Assembly: GCF_030547685.1 (NCBI RefSeq)
Contig: NZ_JAUOQM010000021.1
Coordinates: forward strand, 120,980 to 184,979
DNA: 64,000 nt
Source: Gilvimarinus sp. 2_MG-2023
GTDB lineage: Bacteria > Pseudomonadota > Gammaproteobacteria > Pseudomonadales > Cellvibrionaceae
Direction of reading: 5' to 3'
Shown: positions 28,870-36,349 of the stretch, piece after piece
Layout: the number at the start of each line of letters is the position of its first letter
How positions within the stretch are numbered: position 1 is the first letter of the stretch
Position numbers and translations under genes: made by a program
The notes under the pieces: model-generated
Told to the model about the DNA's origin: nothing
Databases searched by the model: none
Seen by the model: only the letters and a program-made list of their open reading frames with translations

Positions 28870-28970
28870 AAGTCATTGTTAGCAGCACTCTAGAATACTA
28901 GAGCTGCACCGTGTTTGGCTCAATTGAGTGCCAAAGACATGAATAAACTATTATTCGTTGGAGAATTCTT

Positions 28971-29372
28971 ATGAAAAAACAAGCTGGTTTTACCCTGATT
29001 GAATTAATGATCGTTGTTGCGATCATCGGTATTTTGGCTGCCATCGCGCTGCCTGCTTACCAGGACTACACCATTCGCGCCAAAGTGAGTGAGTGCTCTG
29101 GTATTATCGCCGCTTGCAAAACGTCTGTTTCTGAGTACTACGCCTCAGAAAACGGTTTGCCGGCCGATTCTGATGCAGCTGGTTGTGCAACTACAGAAAC
29201 TCAGTATTGTGGTGCCCCCTCAGTTGCTGCAGGTGTGATCACTGTGGAAGCAAATACTGACACTGGTCTGCCAGGTGCTTGTAACTTGGTTATGACCCCT
29301 GCTGCTGATGTAACTTCTTGGGAAGGCAGCACAACTTGTGATTCAAAATATGTAGCTGCCACTTTCCGTTAA
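28971..29372 (+). CDS. pilA: Type IVa major pilin PilA
   Basis: PilA is the structural subunit of the type IV pilus. The 133-residue prepilin has the class IVa leader MKKQAG, cleaved before F7, then the conserved [20 protein letters not shown] helix with the mature Glu5 (E11). The globular part has six cysteines (42, 49, 72, 80, 104, 123), more than the two common in pilins; C104 and C123 fit the usual D-loop disulfide. A GGAG ribosome-binding site precedes the ATG. It is transcribed away from pilB and followed by a strong terminator. Confidence 0.95.
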   Translation: MKKQAGFTLIELMIVVAIIGILAAIALPAYQDYTIRAKVSECSGIIAACKTSVSEYYASENGLPADSDAAGCATTETQYCGAPSVAAGVITVEANTDTGLPGACNLVMTPAADVTSWEGSTTCDSKYVAATFR

Positions 29373-29391
29373 TAATTCGGTTGGCGTTACT

Positions 29392-29421
29392 AAAAGCCCG
29401 GCTCTGCCGGGCTTTTTTTTT
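29392..29421 (+). terminator. Rho-independent terminator of pilA
   Basis: AAAAGCCCGGC (29392-29402) and GCCGGGCTTTT (29406-29416) form an 11-base stem with a 3-base loop, followed by further T residues. It starts 20 bases after the pilA stop, so most pilA transcripts should end before the downstream accessory genes. Confidence 0.94.
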
Positions 29422-29921
29422 ACTTTGAAATCAGGTTATGCTCTTATTAACAGCTTGTTTGCTCTAAATGTATCTCTATTGTTTTGGGTATTGTTTGAAG
29501 CTAAAGCATTTTGCGTTACTGCTGTTGCTAGCGGTGTGAAATAGCCTTAGTGGTGTCTGGGTGGGTGTTTAAGAAAATTCTGTTTTATAACTAAGGCAGT
29601 CGGCCGGACTTTCCTGCCCTTTGAGGTGACTGCTGAGCTTGATGTTTAGTTGCCCGTGCGCGAAAAGGAGGGGCGTTTCCAGTGTGTATTTCAGTTATAG
29701 CACTACTATCTTTCCGGTCTGTGTGTTGTGCCGATAATCTCCTAAGTTGATTTGTTAACGGTTATAGGTTGGGCGAATTTAAACGCTGGTGGGTTTTTGG
29801 AGTATCTTTATTAATTTATGCGAATTAAGGTGCAGTTTGTGATTCATTAATTTGTGGTGATAAAGAGCTTTGAGGTGTACGTGGTGAATGGGCAGTCATA
29901 GTTTGTAGTTAGGAAAGGTTG
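29422..29921. other. 500-base non-coding gap after pilA
   Basis: I find no gene, tRNA or convincing promoter between the pilA terminator and the next gene. Stops occur in all frames, and the segment looks A+T-richer than its surroundings. An aggaaagg ribosome-binding site at 29911-29918 serves the next gene, which must have its own promoter somewhere in this stretch. In P. aeruginosa a tRNA-Thr lies in the pilA-nadC interval; I see none here. Confidence 0.55.
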
Positions 29922-31409
29922 ATGGATATATTATTAGAGTCTCGCGCCCTTTGGGCCTCTTTAATTGCTTTGGCAATTTTACCACTCGCTCCTTGGCGTT
30001 GGTTGGTTTGGGTCATTTGCTTGTTCCTCGGTAGCTCTCTATTGGCATCACTCGTTCATTTGCTCGCAAATTATTTTACTGGCCAGGGGATTACTGTGGC
30101 GGTATGGCATCATTTAGGGATGGCGTTCGACCCGGCTGTTGCATCGCAGTTTTGGTATCTGTGGTTGTGTGTTATAACGGCTTTTTTAGTGCTGGGTCTG
30201 GGGCTGCACTTTTGGGGGCGAGTTTCAATAAATACTCGCTTGACCCATTTAACATGGACAAGTGAAGTGGGGTTAGGGGGGGTCTTGCTTGTTCTTAGCA
30301 GTGTTTCGGTACTGACACACCCGGCTGTGGTGGATTTTTCGAGTGTGATGCATAAACGCTTTCAGCTGAGGGGGCCTGATTTATTGGCAGAAACTCTAAA
30401 GGGGCAGTCGTCCGTGGTTAAGGCCATAACCCCTAAGAGTTTTGTCTATTTGTATCTCGAAAGTTTCGAAAGGATATTTCTTGACCAAGAACGATTTCCA
30501 GGCCTGACGCCCAATTTAAATCGATTGTTTTCTCAGGGAGTGCAAGTAGGGCGTATTTATACGGCCCCGATGACGGGCTGGACGATGGCTGGCATGGTGT
30601 CCAGTCAGTGCGGTCTTCCTTTGTCGACAGCAGCATCAGTTCCCGCGTCAGTCGAGGGCAGCGATCAGTTAACTTGCTTGGGTGATATCCTCAATAAAGA
30701 GCAGTATCACTTAACATATATGGGGGGAGCCGATGCGGGCTTTTCCAAAAAGGGGCGGTTTTATACTTCTCATGGTTTTACTGAAGTTTATGGAACTGAG
30801 GAGTTAGAAAATCTTGCTGGTAGAGCTTTACCGCAATCACCCTGGGGGGTTTATGATGATGATTTGTTGTCTATGGCTTACCAGAAGTTTGAAAGTATTG
30901 CCAGTCAATATGATCGTTTTGGCTTGGTGCTGCTGACCCTAGATACCCATCAGCCGTCAGGCCATAAAACGCCTAGTTGTAAGGGGCTTACCTATGGTGA
31001 TGGGGAAAGTGGTATGCTCAACTCCGTCAAATGTGCTGACCGTATAGTTAGCCGCTTTATCGAACAAGTGCTAGCCTCTGAGCATGCTCAGGATATTGTG
31101 CTTATTGTTGGCTCTGACCACCTGCTAATGGGTAATGATGCAGGTATTGAAGAGGAGACGACTACGCGGGAAAATTTGTTTTACTTATTTAATGTAGATC
31201 AGCCCTCAGTGGTGGATCGCCAGGCGACTAAATTTGATCTGGCGCCAACCATATTGCATTCACTGGGGTTTCAAGTTGGCATTTTAAATTTTGGTCGTAA
31301 TTTGTTTGAGAGTCAGCCGACTTTGAGTGAAAGTTTTGGGCGCGATGAATTCAATCGTTTGCTTTATGTGTGGAGGAATCAGCTAGAGGCTAGCTGGCAG
31401 GAAGAGTGA
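29922..31409 (+). CDS. OpgB/LtaS-type membrane phosphoglycerol transferase-like protein
   Basis: The 495-residue protein has three to four N-terminal membrane helices (within residues 8-135) and a periplasmic alkaline-phosphatase-fold domain resembling E. coli OpgB (MdoB). Key residues are visible: E180 in YLESFE, candidate nucleophile T221 in TGWTMAGMVSSQCGLP, D341/H343 in TLDTHQPSGH, and D399/H400 in SDHL. OpgB moves phosphoglycerol from phosphatidylglycerol to periplasmic glucans. This protein lacks the C-terminal extension of OpgB (763 residues in E. coli). Between pilA and a TfpX/Z-like gene it may modify pilin instead; that is inference. I chose ATG at 29922 (aggaaagg 3 bases upstream); TTG at 29919 is in frame. 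Confidence 0.82.
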   Translation: MDILLESRALWASLIALAILPLAPWRWLVWVICLFLGSSLLASLVHLLANYFTGQGITVAVWHHLGMAFDPAVASQFWYLWLCVITAFLVLGLGLHFWGRVSINTRLTHLTWTSEVGLGGVLLVLSSVSVLTHPAVVDFSSVMHKRFQLRGPDLLAETLKGQSSVVKAITPKSFVYLYLESFERIFLDQERFPGLTPNLNRLFSQGVQVGRIYTAPMTGWTMAGMVSSQCGLPLSTAASVPASVEGSDQLTCLGDILNKEQYHLTYMGGADAGFSKKGRFYTSHGFTEVYGTEELENLAGRALPQSPWGVYDDDLLSMAYQKFESIASQYDRFGLVLLTLDTHQPSGHKTPSCKGLTYGDGESGMLNSVKCADRIVSRFIEQVLASEHAQDIVLIVGSDHLLMGNDAGIEEETTTRENLFYLFNVDQPSVVDRQATKFDLAPTILHSLGFQVGILNFGRNLFESQPTLSESFGRDEFNRLLYVWRNQLEASWQEE

Positions 31410-31435
31410 CAATAGTTATCGTATTGGATGAAATC

Positions 31436-32125
31436 ATGAAGAATCGAATAAAAGCATTTAGCGTTCATTTGGCGATCAGCATCGTTATATTTTTAATGAT
31501 CCTTGCGGTAGTCTATTGTTCGTGGTTTCCGGCAGGGCTCTTTCAGGCGGGTGCTTGGCAGGGGTTGAAAATAATTGCCTTTGTGGATTTGATACTAGGG
31601 CCTGTGTTGACATTTATTGTTTTCAATACCAAGAAAAAAAGTCTAAGGTGGGATCTCACCGCCGTAGGGATTCTGCAAGCAGTATGCCTTGGTTATGGCC
31701 TAATGCAACTGGAGCAGCAGCGAATCGTGTCTATGGTTTTAATGGATGACCAATTGTTTGTTGTGCATAAAATGGATTTGGAGCTGTCAGGATATAAAGC
31801 AAAAGAACTTGAGTTGAGCTTAGTTGGGCCACCAGTGTTGGCTTTTTATAACCTTCCCGAAAACATAGCGGCTGTTAAAAATGATTTAATGATTGTTGCT
31901 AATTTAGAAGGGCAGCCTCAATTTCAAATAAACCATTATATCCCCACACATAAAGCACTTACGGACGAGCATATTGAAAAGCGCCTACAGTGGCGACTAG
32001 ATCGGCTACGTTACAATGCCGACGATGAGTGTTATTGGGTCGATATTGACGATAAATTTGTCGATGGTGAGGCCTGTTTTGCTCCATATCAGGGCGTTAA
32101 GCGTTTTGAGCAATACCAAGAGTAA
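31436..32125 (+). CDS. TfpX/TfpZ-family type IV pilin accessory protein
   Basis: The 229-residue protein begins MKNRIKAFSVHLAIS and has three membrane helices (about residues 8-30, 42-64 and 72-93) followed by a soluble domain of about 130 residues. The N-terminal pattern, the aromatic WFPAGLF turn and the second helix VDLILGPVLTFIVFN match TfpX/TfpZ proteins encoded beside pilA in Pseudomonas and Acinetobacter, which affect pilin assembly or stability. ATG at 31436 follows a GGA and fits the family; a GTG at 31406 overlapping the previous stop would add ten residues. The stop is 3 bases from the convergent nadC stop. Confidence 0.8.
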   Translation: MKNRIKAFSVHLAISIVIFLMILAVVYCSWFPAGLFQAGAWQGLKIIAFVDLILGPVLTFIVFNTKKKSLRWDLTAVGILQAVCLGYGLMQLEQQRIVSMVLMDDQLFVVHKMDLELSGYKAKELELSLVGPPVLAFYNLPENIAAVKNDLMIVANLEGQPQFQINHYIPTHKALTDEHIEKRLQWRLDRLRYNADDECYWVDIDDKFVDGEACFAPYQGVKRFEQYQE

Positions 32126-32128
32126 ACG

Positions 32129-32998
32129 TTAGTTGTTTGAGGTGACGCGCATCGATAAATCTATGCAAGTGATGTGCTTGGTGAGCGCGCCGATGGATAT
32201 TCTAGAAATGATACTGTTGTATTGCTGCAGTTTTGCTGACGATTGAAGGTTGATGTTCCCAGAGGCTTCTAATTGGGCTTTGAATTGTCGGCCCTGTAAA
32301 TGTATTTGCACCTGTTCGAGGTCCATCTCGTCCAGCATAATAATATCAGCATTAGCGGCCAGCGCCTGATCCAGTTCATCTAAGCTTTCAACTTCCACCT
32401 CTATGGGCTTGCCTGGAGCAATCTCTCGCGCCTTGGTCACGGCTTCTGCGATGCTCCCTGCTGCCATTATGTGGTTCTCTTTAATTAAAAAGGCGTCAAA
32501 TAGCCCGATGCGATGATTGTGGCAGCCACCGCAGGTGACAGCGTATTTTTGTGCCAAGCGCAGGCCGGGTATGGTTTTGCGGGTGTCGAGTATTTTGATG
32601 TCTGTGCCTGCGACCAGTTTGGCGTATTGTGCGGCGACCGTGGCGGTGCCAGATAATAACTGCACAAAGTTCAGCGCAGTGCGTTCGCCGGTTAGCAGTG
32701 AGCGAGCGTTGCCCTGCAAAGTGAAGAGTATTTGGTTGGCGTGGGCGATCTCACCATCGCTGATATTCCAAGTAATTTCTACATTTTCGTCTAGTTGGTG
32801 AAAGGTCTCCTCTACCCAAGCTTTACCGCAAAAGACACAGTCTTCACGGGTAATAACCTCCGCGGTTGCCAGCTCACCCTCTGGTACCAACTGGGCGGTA
32901 ATGTCGCCAGTGCCGATATCTTCATCCAGTGCGATAGCGACGCTTCTTATGATCTCAGCTTGCAGGCTGGAAGTGAGTTCAGGGGCTTGATTGTGCAT
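32129..32998 (-). CDS. nadC: Quinolinate phosphoribosyltransferase NadC
   Basis: NadC converts quinolinate and PRPP to nicotinate mononucleotide in NAD synthesis. The 289-residue protein shows LDEDIGTGDITAQLVP near the N terminus, the LNFVQLLSGTAT helix, the DTRKTIPGLR segment, GGCHNHRIGLFDAFLIKENH and the C-terminal barrel strands VEVESLDEL and ADIIMLDEM. It is convergent with the pilin accessory gene, and marks the conserved end of the pilA interval. Confidence 0.96.
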   Translation of the reverse strand: MHNQAPELTSSLQAEIIRSVAIALDEDIGTGDITAQLVPEGELATAEVITREDCVFCGKAWVEETFHQLDENVEITWNISDGEIAHANQILFTLQGNARSLLTGERTALNFVQLLSGTATVAAQYAKLVAGTDIKILDTRKTIPGLRLAQKYAVTCGGCHNHRIGLFDAFLIKENHIMAAGSIAEAVTKAREIAPGKPIEVEVESLDELDQALAANADIIMLDEMDLEQVQIHLQGRQFKAQLEASGNINLQSSAKLQQYNSIISRISIGALTKHITCIDLSMRVTSNN

Positions 32999-33198
32999 AT
33001 AAAGTCTCAGAGAATTGGATAGTCAGAGTATTTTACAGCACATGGCCTCACTAAAGCGGCCTTTAGCGCCAATGTTACTTTAAGCGGTCCTGTATATGCC
33101 AGTTAGTTATCAGCAGGAGGCAAAGATAACTATTTGTTATTAGCTGGTGATGTAAAGTGTTGGAAGTGTGATATAGCACCCAATGTCTAAACTTAAGG

Positions 33199-33227
33199 TT
33201 GGGCTTGCCGATCTATATACCTATACT
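33199..33227 (+). promoter_or_regulatory. Putative sigma-70 promoter of the DUF1631 gene
   Basis: TTGGGC (33199-33204) and TATACT (33222-33227) are spaced by exactly 17 bases. The -10 matches consensus at 5 of 6 positions, the -35 at 4 of 6. A start site here would give a leader of about 30 bases. It lies in the 264-base divergent gap between nadC and the DUF1631 gene, where I see nothing else. Confidence 0.45.
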
Positions 33228-33262
33228 AAACAGTAACAGATACCCTCAGAAATGAGTGACTC

Positions 33263-35605
33263 ATGACAGAATCATCAAACTCAAGCGATAAGGTTGTCAA
33301 AATCGGCGGTAATCGCAATAGGTCCGCCTCTGGCGTACTGACCAGAATGCCTGCTGCCCTGCACCAGATGCGAGAAAAGGCAAAAAGCAAACTGGCTCCT
33401 TTGCTCGGACGTTTTTTTGAGCAGGCGGATGATGCTCTGTTTTCTTTGGCGGATCAAGCATCCAATAATCATGAGCAAAATGCATATTTTGACTCAATGC
33501 GGGCATTGAGGTTATCGAGAAAGTCCACCGAAGACACATTTTTTGCAACTATAGATAAGGGTTTGGCACAATTGTTAGACCCTGCGCTTGAGCAAGAGAG
33601 TGAGGAGGTGGATGAATCCATTGATTCCCTGTCTCTCGTGGGGAAAGAAGAGCTGGAAGATCTTGTGGCAGGCGAGTCAATGATGAAGCGTGCCAATGAA
33701 GAATTTGCCGAAAAAATCCAACACTTGAATTTGCGCATTGATCAGTTGGTGCCGGTAAAAGTTTACAATGAAAATAACCCCGTAGGTCCGGCCGCGATTT
33801 GCAACGCTTTTTTCGGTACCGCAGCGCACAATGACCTTGAGATTAAAGCGCGGCTGGTTTTATATAAATTGTTTGATCGCACCATTATGCAAGCCTTGGG
33901 TGGTGTCTACGATCAACTCAACGAGATGTTTGTTGAGGCCAATATACTCCCCTCTCTTTCTTCGCCGACCGCTAAGAAAAAGCCACGGCCCAGCAGGGCG
34001 GGTGGTGCATCCGCGTCCCGTGGCGCCGAGCTGGATGAAGGTGCAGAGCAAGTGTTGAACTCGCTCAGAGAGTTGATGGGATCGGCACAAGTATCTGATG
34101 AAACAGGCTCACAGGTAGGCCAGACGGGCACGGTCGGTGCCAACACCTTGCGTTCGGAAGATTTGCTGGGCTTATTAACTTTGGCGCAAAGACAGGCGGC
34201 TCCGGATCAGACTGCGGCTGTCGCTACGCCTGCCACACCGGCCCAAATAAGCACTATGTTGACCGAGTTGCTGCAAGAGAGCGGCAAAGGTGATAATGCC
34301 ATCAATCAAGTTGACGCCGATGTTATCAACTTGGTTAGCATGATGTTCGAGTTTATTCTCGATGACCGCAACTTGGCCTCCAGCATGAAAGTATTGCTGG
34401 GCAAATTACAAATTCCGTTGGTTAAGGTAGCCATTGCCGATAAAACATTTTTTGGTAAAGGCGGGCATCCAGCTAGGCGTTTGCTGAATGAAATGGCGAC
34501 AGCGGCCCTGGGTTGGCAAGAGCTGACTGAGGAGAAGCGCGAAAAAGATGCGCTTTACCAAAAGGTATCCGTCACGGTTGATCGTGTATTGGCCGAGTAT
34601 GAAAAAAATGTCGATATCTTTGATGAATTGCTACTGGATTTCAGGGGCTTTCAGGAGCGCGATAAGCGCCGGGCGAAGATTCTTGAACAACGCACTATCG
34701 ATGCCGAAGATGGTAAGGCCCGCTCGCAGCGAGCTCGGGCCGAAGTGGACGCCGCACTGGAAGAAATTTCCGCTGGGCACAGTGTGCCGCAAGCTGCCGC
34801 TGAACTATTAAGTACGGCTTGGGCGAATGTATTGTTTGTGACCTGCCTCAAAGAAGGTGCTGATAGCGAAAACTTCAATCAGCAAATTCAAACGGCCAGG
34901 CAGCTTATCTGGAGTGTCACGGTCGATATGACACCGGAAAAGCGACAAAAGTTACTAAAACTAGTGCCGCGATTGCTAACTAAGTTGCGTACTGGATTGG
35001 AAGAAATTGCCTTTAATCCCTACCAAATGGGGAAACTGTTTAAATCGCTGGAAAAGCTCCACCTGCAGGTATTACGGGGTCAGGCACCTGTCGAGCCGGC
35101 TCAGGCTGCCAGTCATCCCGAGCCGCAAGCTGAGGCGCCGCTAGTGCCCGCTCCCGCTTCCAAGGCAGCACAAGCTGAACCGACGGTAGCGGAAAGAGTG
35201 CACCGTGAGGCCATCCAAGAGCGATCGACTACTCCGGCTGTAAAACCAGTACAAACCGAACCTACTTCGCAGCAGTCTGTTTCAGCGGATGCTCCCGTGG
35301 GGGAAGCTGCGCAAGAAACCATCGACGGTCAAACCTTGGCGCTGGTATCTAATTTATCGCAAGGTGCTTGGTTTGAGATGACAGCTGCTACTGGTGAGAG
35401 TTATCGTTGTCGTTTGGCCGCTATTATAAAACCTACCGGTAAGTACATTTTTGTAAACCGCACCGGCATGAAAGTCGCTGAAAAGTCCAAAGAAGAATTG
35501 GCCATATCCATGCGTGACGGCAAAATCCGTTTATTGGATGACGGTATGTTATTTGATCGGGCGTTAGAGTCTGTGATCGGCAATTTGCGTCAGTCACGCT
35601 CTTAG
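33263..35605 (+). CDS. DUF1631 family protein, function unknown
   Basis: The 780-residue protein belongs to the DUF1631 family, sometimes misnamed thymidine phosphorylase. It is largely helical and soluble, with no signal peptide or membrane segment. A proline/alanine/glutamine-rich linker (about 610-690) separates the main part from a C-terminal beta-rich domain of about 85 residues containing GAWFEM, YRCRLAAI and KYIFVNRTGMKV. That domain recalls small barrel domains such as PilZ but shows no RxxxR or DxSxxG motif. The gene lies between nadC and ampD, as its Pseudomonas relative does. I cannot assign a biochemical role. Confidence 0.85.
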   Translation: MTESSNSSDKVVKIGGNRNRSASGVLTRMPAALHQMREKAKSKLAPLLGRFFEQADDALFSLADQASNNHEQNAYFDSMRALRLSRKSTEDTFFATIDKGLAQLLDPALEQESEEVDESIDSLSLVGKEELEDLVAGESMMKRANEEFAEKIQHLNLRIDQLVPVKVYNENNPVGPAAICNAFFGTAAHNDLEIKARLVLYKLFDRTIMQALGGVYDQLNEMFVEANILPSLSSPTAKKKPRPSRAGGASASRGAELDEGAEQVLNSLRELMGSAQVSDETGSQVGQTGTVGANTLRSEDLLGLLTLAQRQAAPDQTAAVATPATPAQISTMLTELLQESGKGDNAINQVDADVINLVSMMFEFILDDRNLASSMKVLLGKLQIPLVKVAIADKTFFGKGGHPARRLLNEMATAALGWQELTEEKREKDALYQKVSVTVDRVLAEYEKNVDIFDELLLDFRGFQERDKRRAKILEQRTIDAEDGKARSQRARAEVDAALEEISAGHSVPQAAAELLSTAWANVLFVTCLKEGADSENFNQQIQTARQLIWSVTVDMTPEKRQKLLKLVPRLLTKLRTGLEEIAFNPYQMGKLFKSLEKLHLQVLRGQAPVEPAQAASHPEPQAEAPLVPAPASKAAQAEPTVAERVHREAIQERSTTPAVKPVQTEPTSQQSVSADAPVGEAAQETIDGQTLALVSNLSQGAWFEMTAATGESYRCRLAAIIKPTGKYIFVNRTGMKVAEKSKEELAISMRDGKIRLLDDGMLFDRALESVIGNLRQSRS

Positions 35606-35624
35606 GACTTATGCTCGGAGTTTG

Positions 35625-35655
35625 CCTCAATGCTTTTGAGGTAGGCAAGCCTACC
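35625..35655 (+). terminator. Pair of small hairpins after the DUF1631 gene
   Basis: CCTCAA (35625-35630) pairs with TTGAGG (35636-35641), and immediately after it GGTAGGC (35640-35646) pairs with GCCTACC (35649-35655). The two stems share bases 35640-35641, so they compete. There is no T tract, so a terminator role is only possible. Confidence 0.35.
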
Positions 35656-35735
35656 GTTACAATTGAAATTACAGCTTTGCGTCTCCTCTATAGTATTTTT
35701 TTCTCTGCTAATAAAGCCCCGCCACATTCGTTATA

Positions 35736-35764
35736 CTGACACACTATTTTTCTGGCAGTATAAG
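35736..35764 (+). promoter_or_regulatory. Putative sigma-70 promoter of ampD
   Basis: CTGACA (35736-35741) and TATAAG (35759-35764) each match consensus at 5 of 6 positions with a 17-base spacer. The -10 ends only 3 bases before the ampD ATG, so the transcript should begin at or just after that codon. No ribosome-binding site precedes the ATG. Confidence 0.6.
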
Positions 35765-35767
35765 TGT

Positions 35768-36316
35768 ATGGCGCAATATTCAATTGTGGGTGGGTGGATT
35801 GATCAGGCCGAACGGTGCAGTTGCCCGAATTTTGGCGAGCGCCCTAACCCTCAAGACATCAGTTTGCTTGTTATTCACAACATTAGCCTACCTCCTGGTG
35901 AGTATGGCGGCGGTTGGATTGACCGCTTTTTTGCCAATAAGCTCGATCCGGCTGCTCATCCCTATTTTAGCGACATTGCCAATCTGCAGGTGTCCTCTCA
36001 TTTATTAATCGAGCGCACAGGCGTTATTAAACAATTTGTGAATCTTGAGCAGCGGGCCTGGCACGCGGGCCGATCTGAGTTTAATGGCCGGGAGGAATGC
36101 AACGATTTTAGCATTGGAATTGAGTTGGAGGGGACAGATGATACCCCGTATACAGACGCACAATACCAAACATTAATAGCGGTGACGCAGGCGATTCTTA
36201 CCTGCTATCCAGCCATAGACAAAAGCCGAATCCTTGGTCATAGTGATATTGCTCCCGGCCGAAAAACTGACCCAGGGCCGAGTTTTGATTGGTCGAGATA
36301 TAAAATCGCATTATAA
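35768..36316 (+). CDS. ampD: 1,6-anhydro-MurNAc-L-alanine amidase AmpD
   Basis: AmpD is the cytoplasmic zinc amidase of muropeptide recycling and thereby keeps ampC-type beta-lactamase induction low where that system exists. The 182-residue protein has zinc ligand H37 in VIHNISLPPGE, the CNDFSIGIELEG segment, and GHSDIAPGRKTDPGPSFDW with the other zinc ligands. Length matches E. coli AmpD (183). I chose ATG at 35768; a longer frame from 35663 adds an unrelated hydrophobic stretch upstream of the promoter. GTG at 35786 is an alternative that would agree better with the promoter position. Confidence 0.93.
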   Translation: MAQYSIVGGWIDQAERCSCPNFGERPNPQDISLLVIHNISLPPGEYGGGWIDRFFANKLDPAAHPYFSDIANLQVSSHLLIERTGVIKQFVNLEQRAWHAGRSEFNGREECNDFSIGIELEGTDDTPYTDAQYQTLIAVTQAILTCYPAIDKSRILGHSDIAPGRKTDPGPSFDWSRYKIAL

Positions 36317-36349
36317 AAAAGGCAATGAATATTTGCCGCAGAGGTGGGT

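Larger units (their letters stand above)
28526..28970. promoter_or_regulatory. Divergent pilB/pilA intergenic control region
   Basis: This 445-base gap holds no gene. It carries a sigma-70-like element toward pilB, a G8 tract, a repeat TGACG-TATTT-TGTCA-TCAGG-TGACG near 28755-28779, an inverted repeat at 28781-28826 and a sigma-54 promoter toward pilA. In Pseudomonas the response regulator PilR binds upstream of the pilA sigma-54 promoter; the repeats are candidates for such sites, but I cannot assign them. Confidence 0.6.

Noticed and set aside
29422..29921. tRNA-Thr expected between pilA and nadC as in P. aeruginosa
   Set aside because: No T-loop (GGTTCGAATC-like) or cloverleaf pattern could be found in the gap.
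31406..31435. GTG at 31406 as the start of the TfpX/Z-like gene
   Set aside because: The ten added residues are unlike the family N terminus; ATG at 31436 gives the usual M-x-R-[IL]-K-A-F start.
35663..35767. Hydrophobic N-terminal extension of AmpD, resembling a signal peptide
   Set aside because: It precedes a good promoter and has no family support; AmpD is a cytoplasmic enzyme of this length without it.
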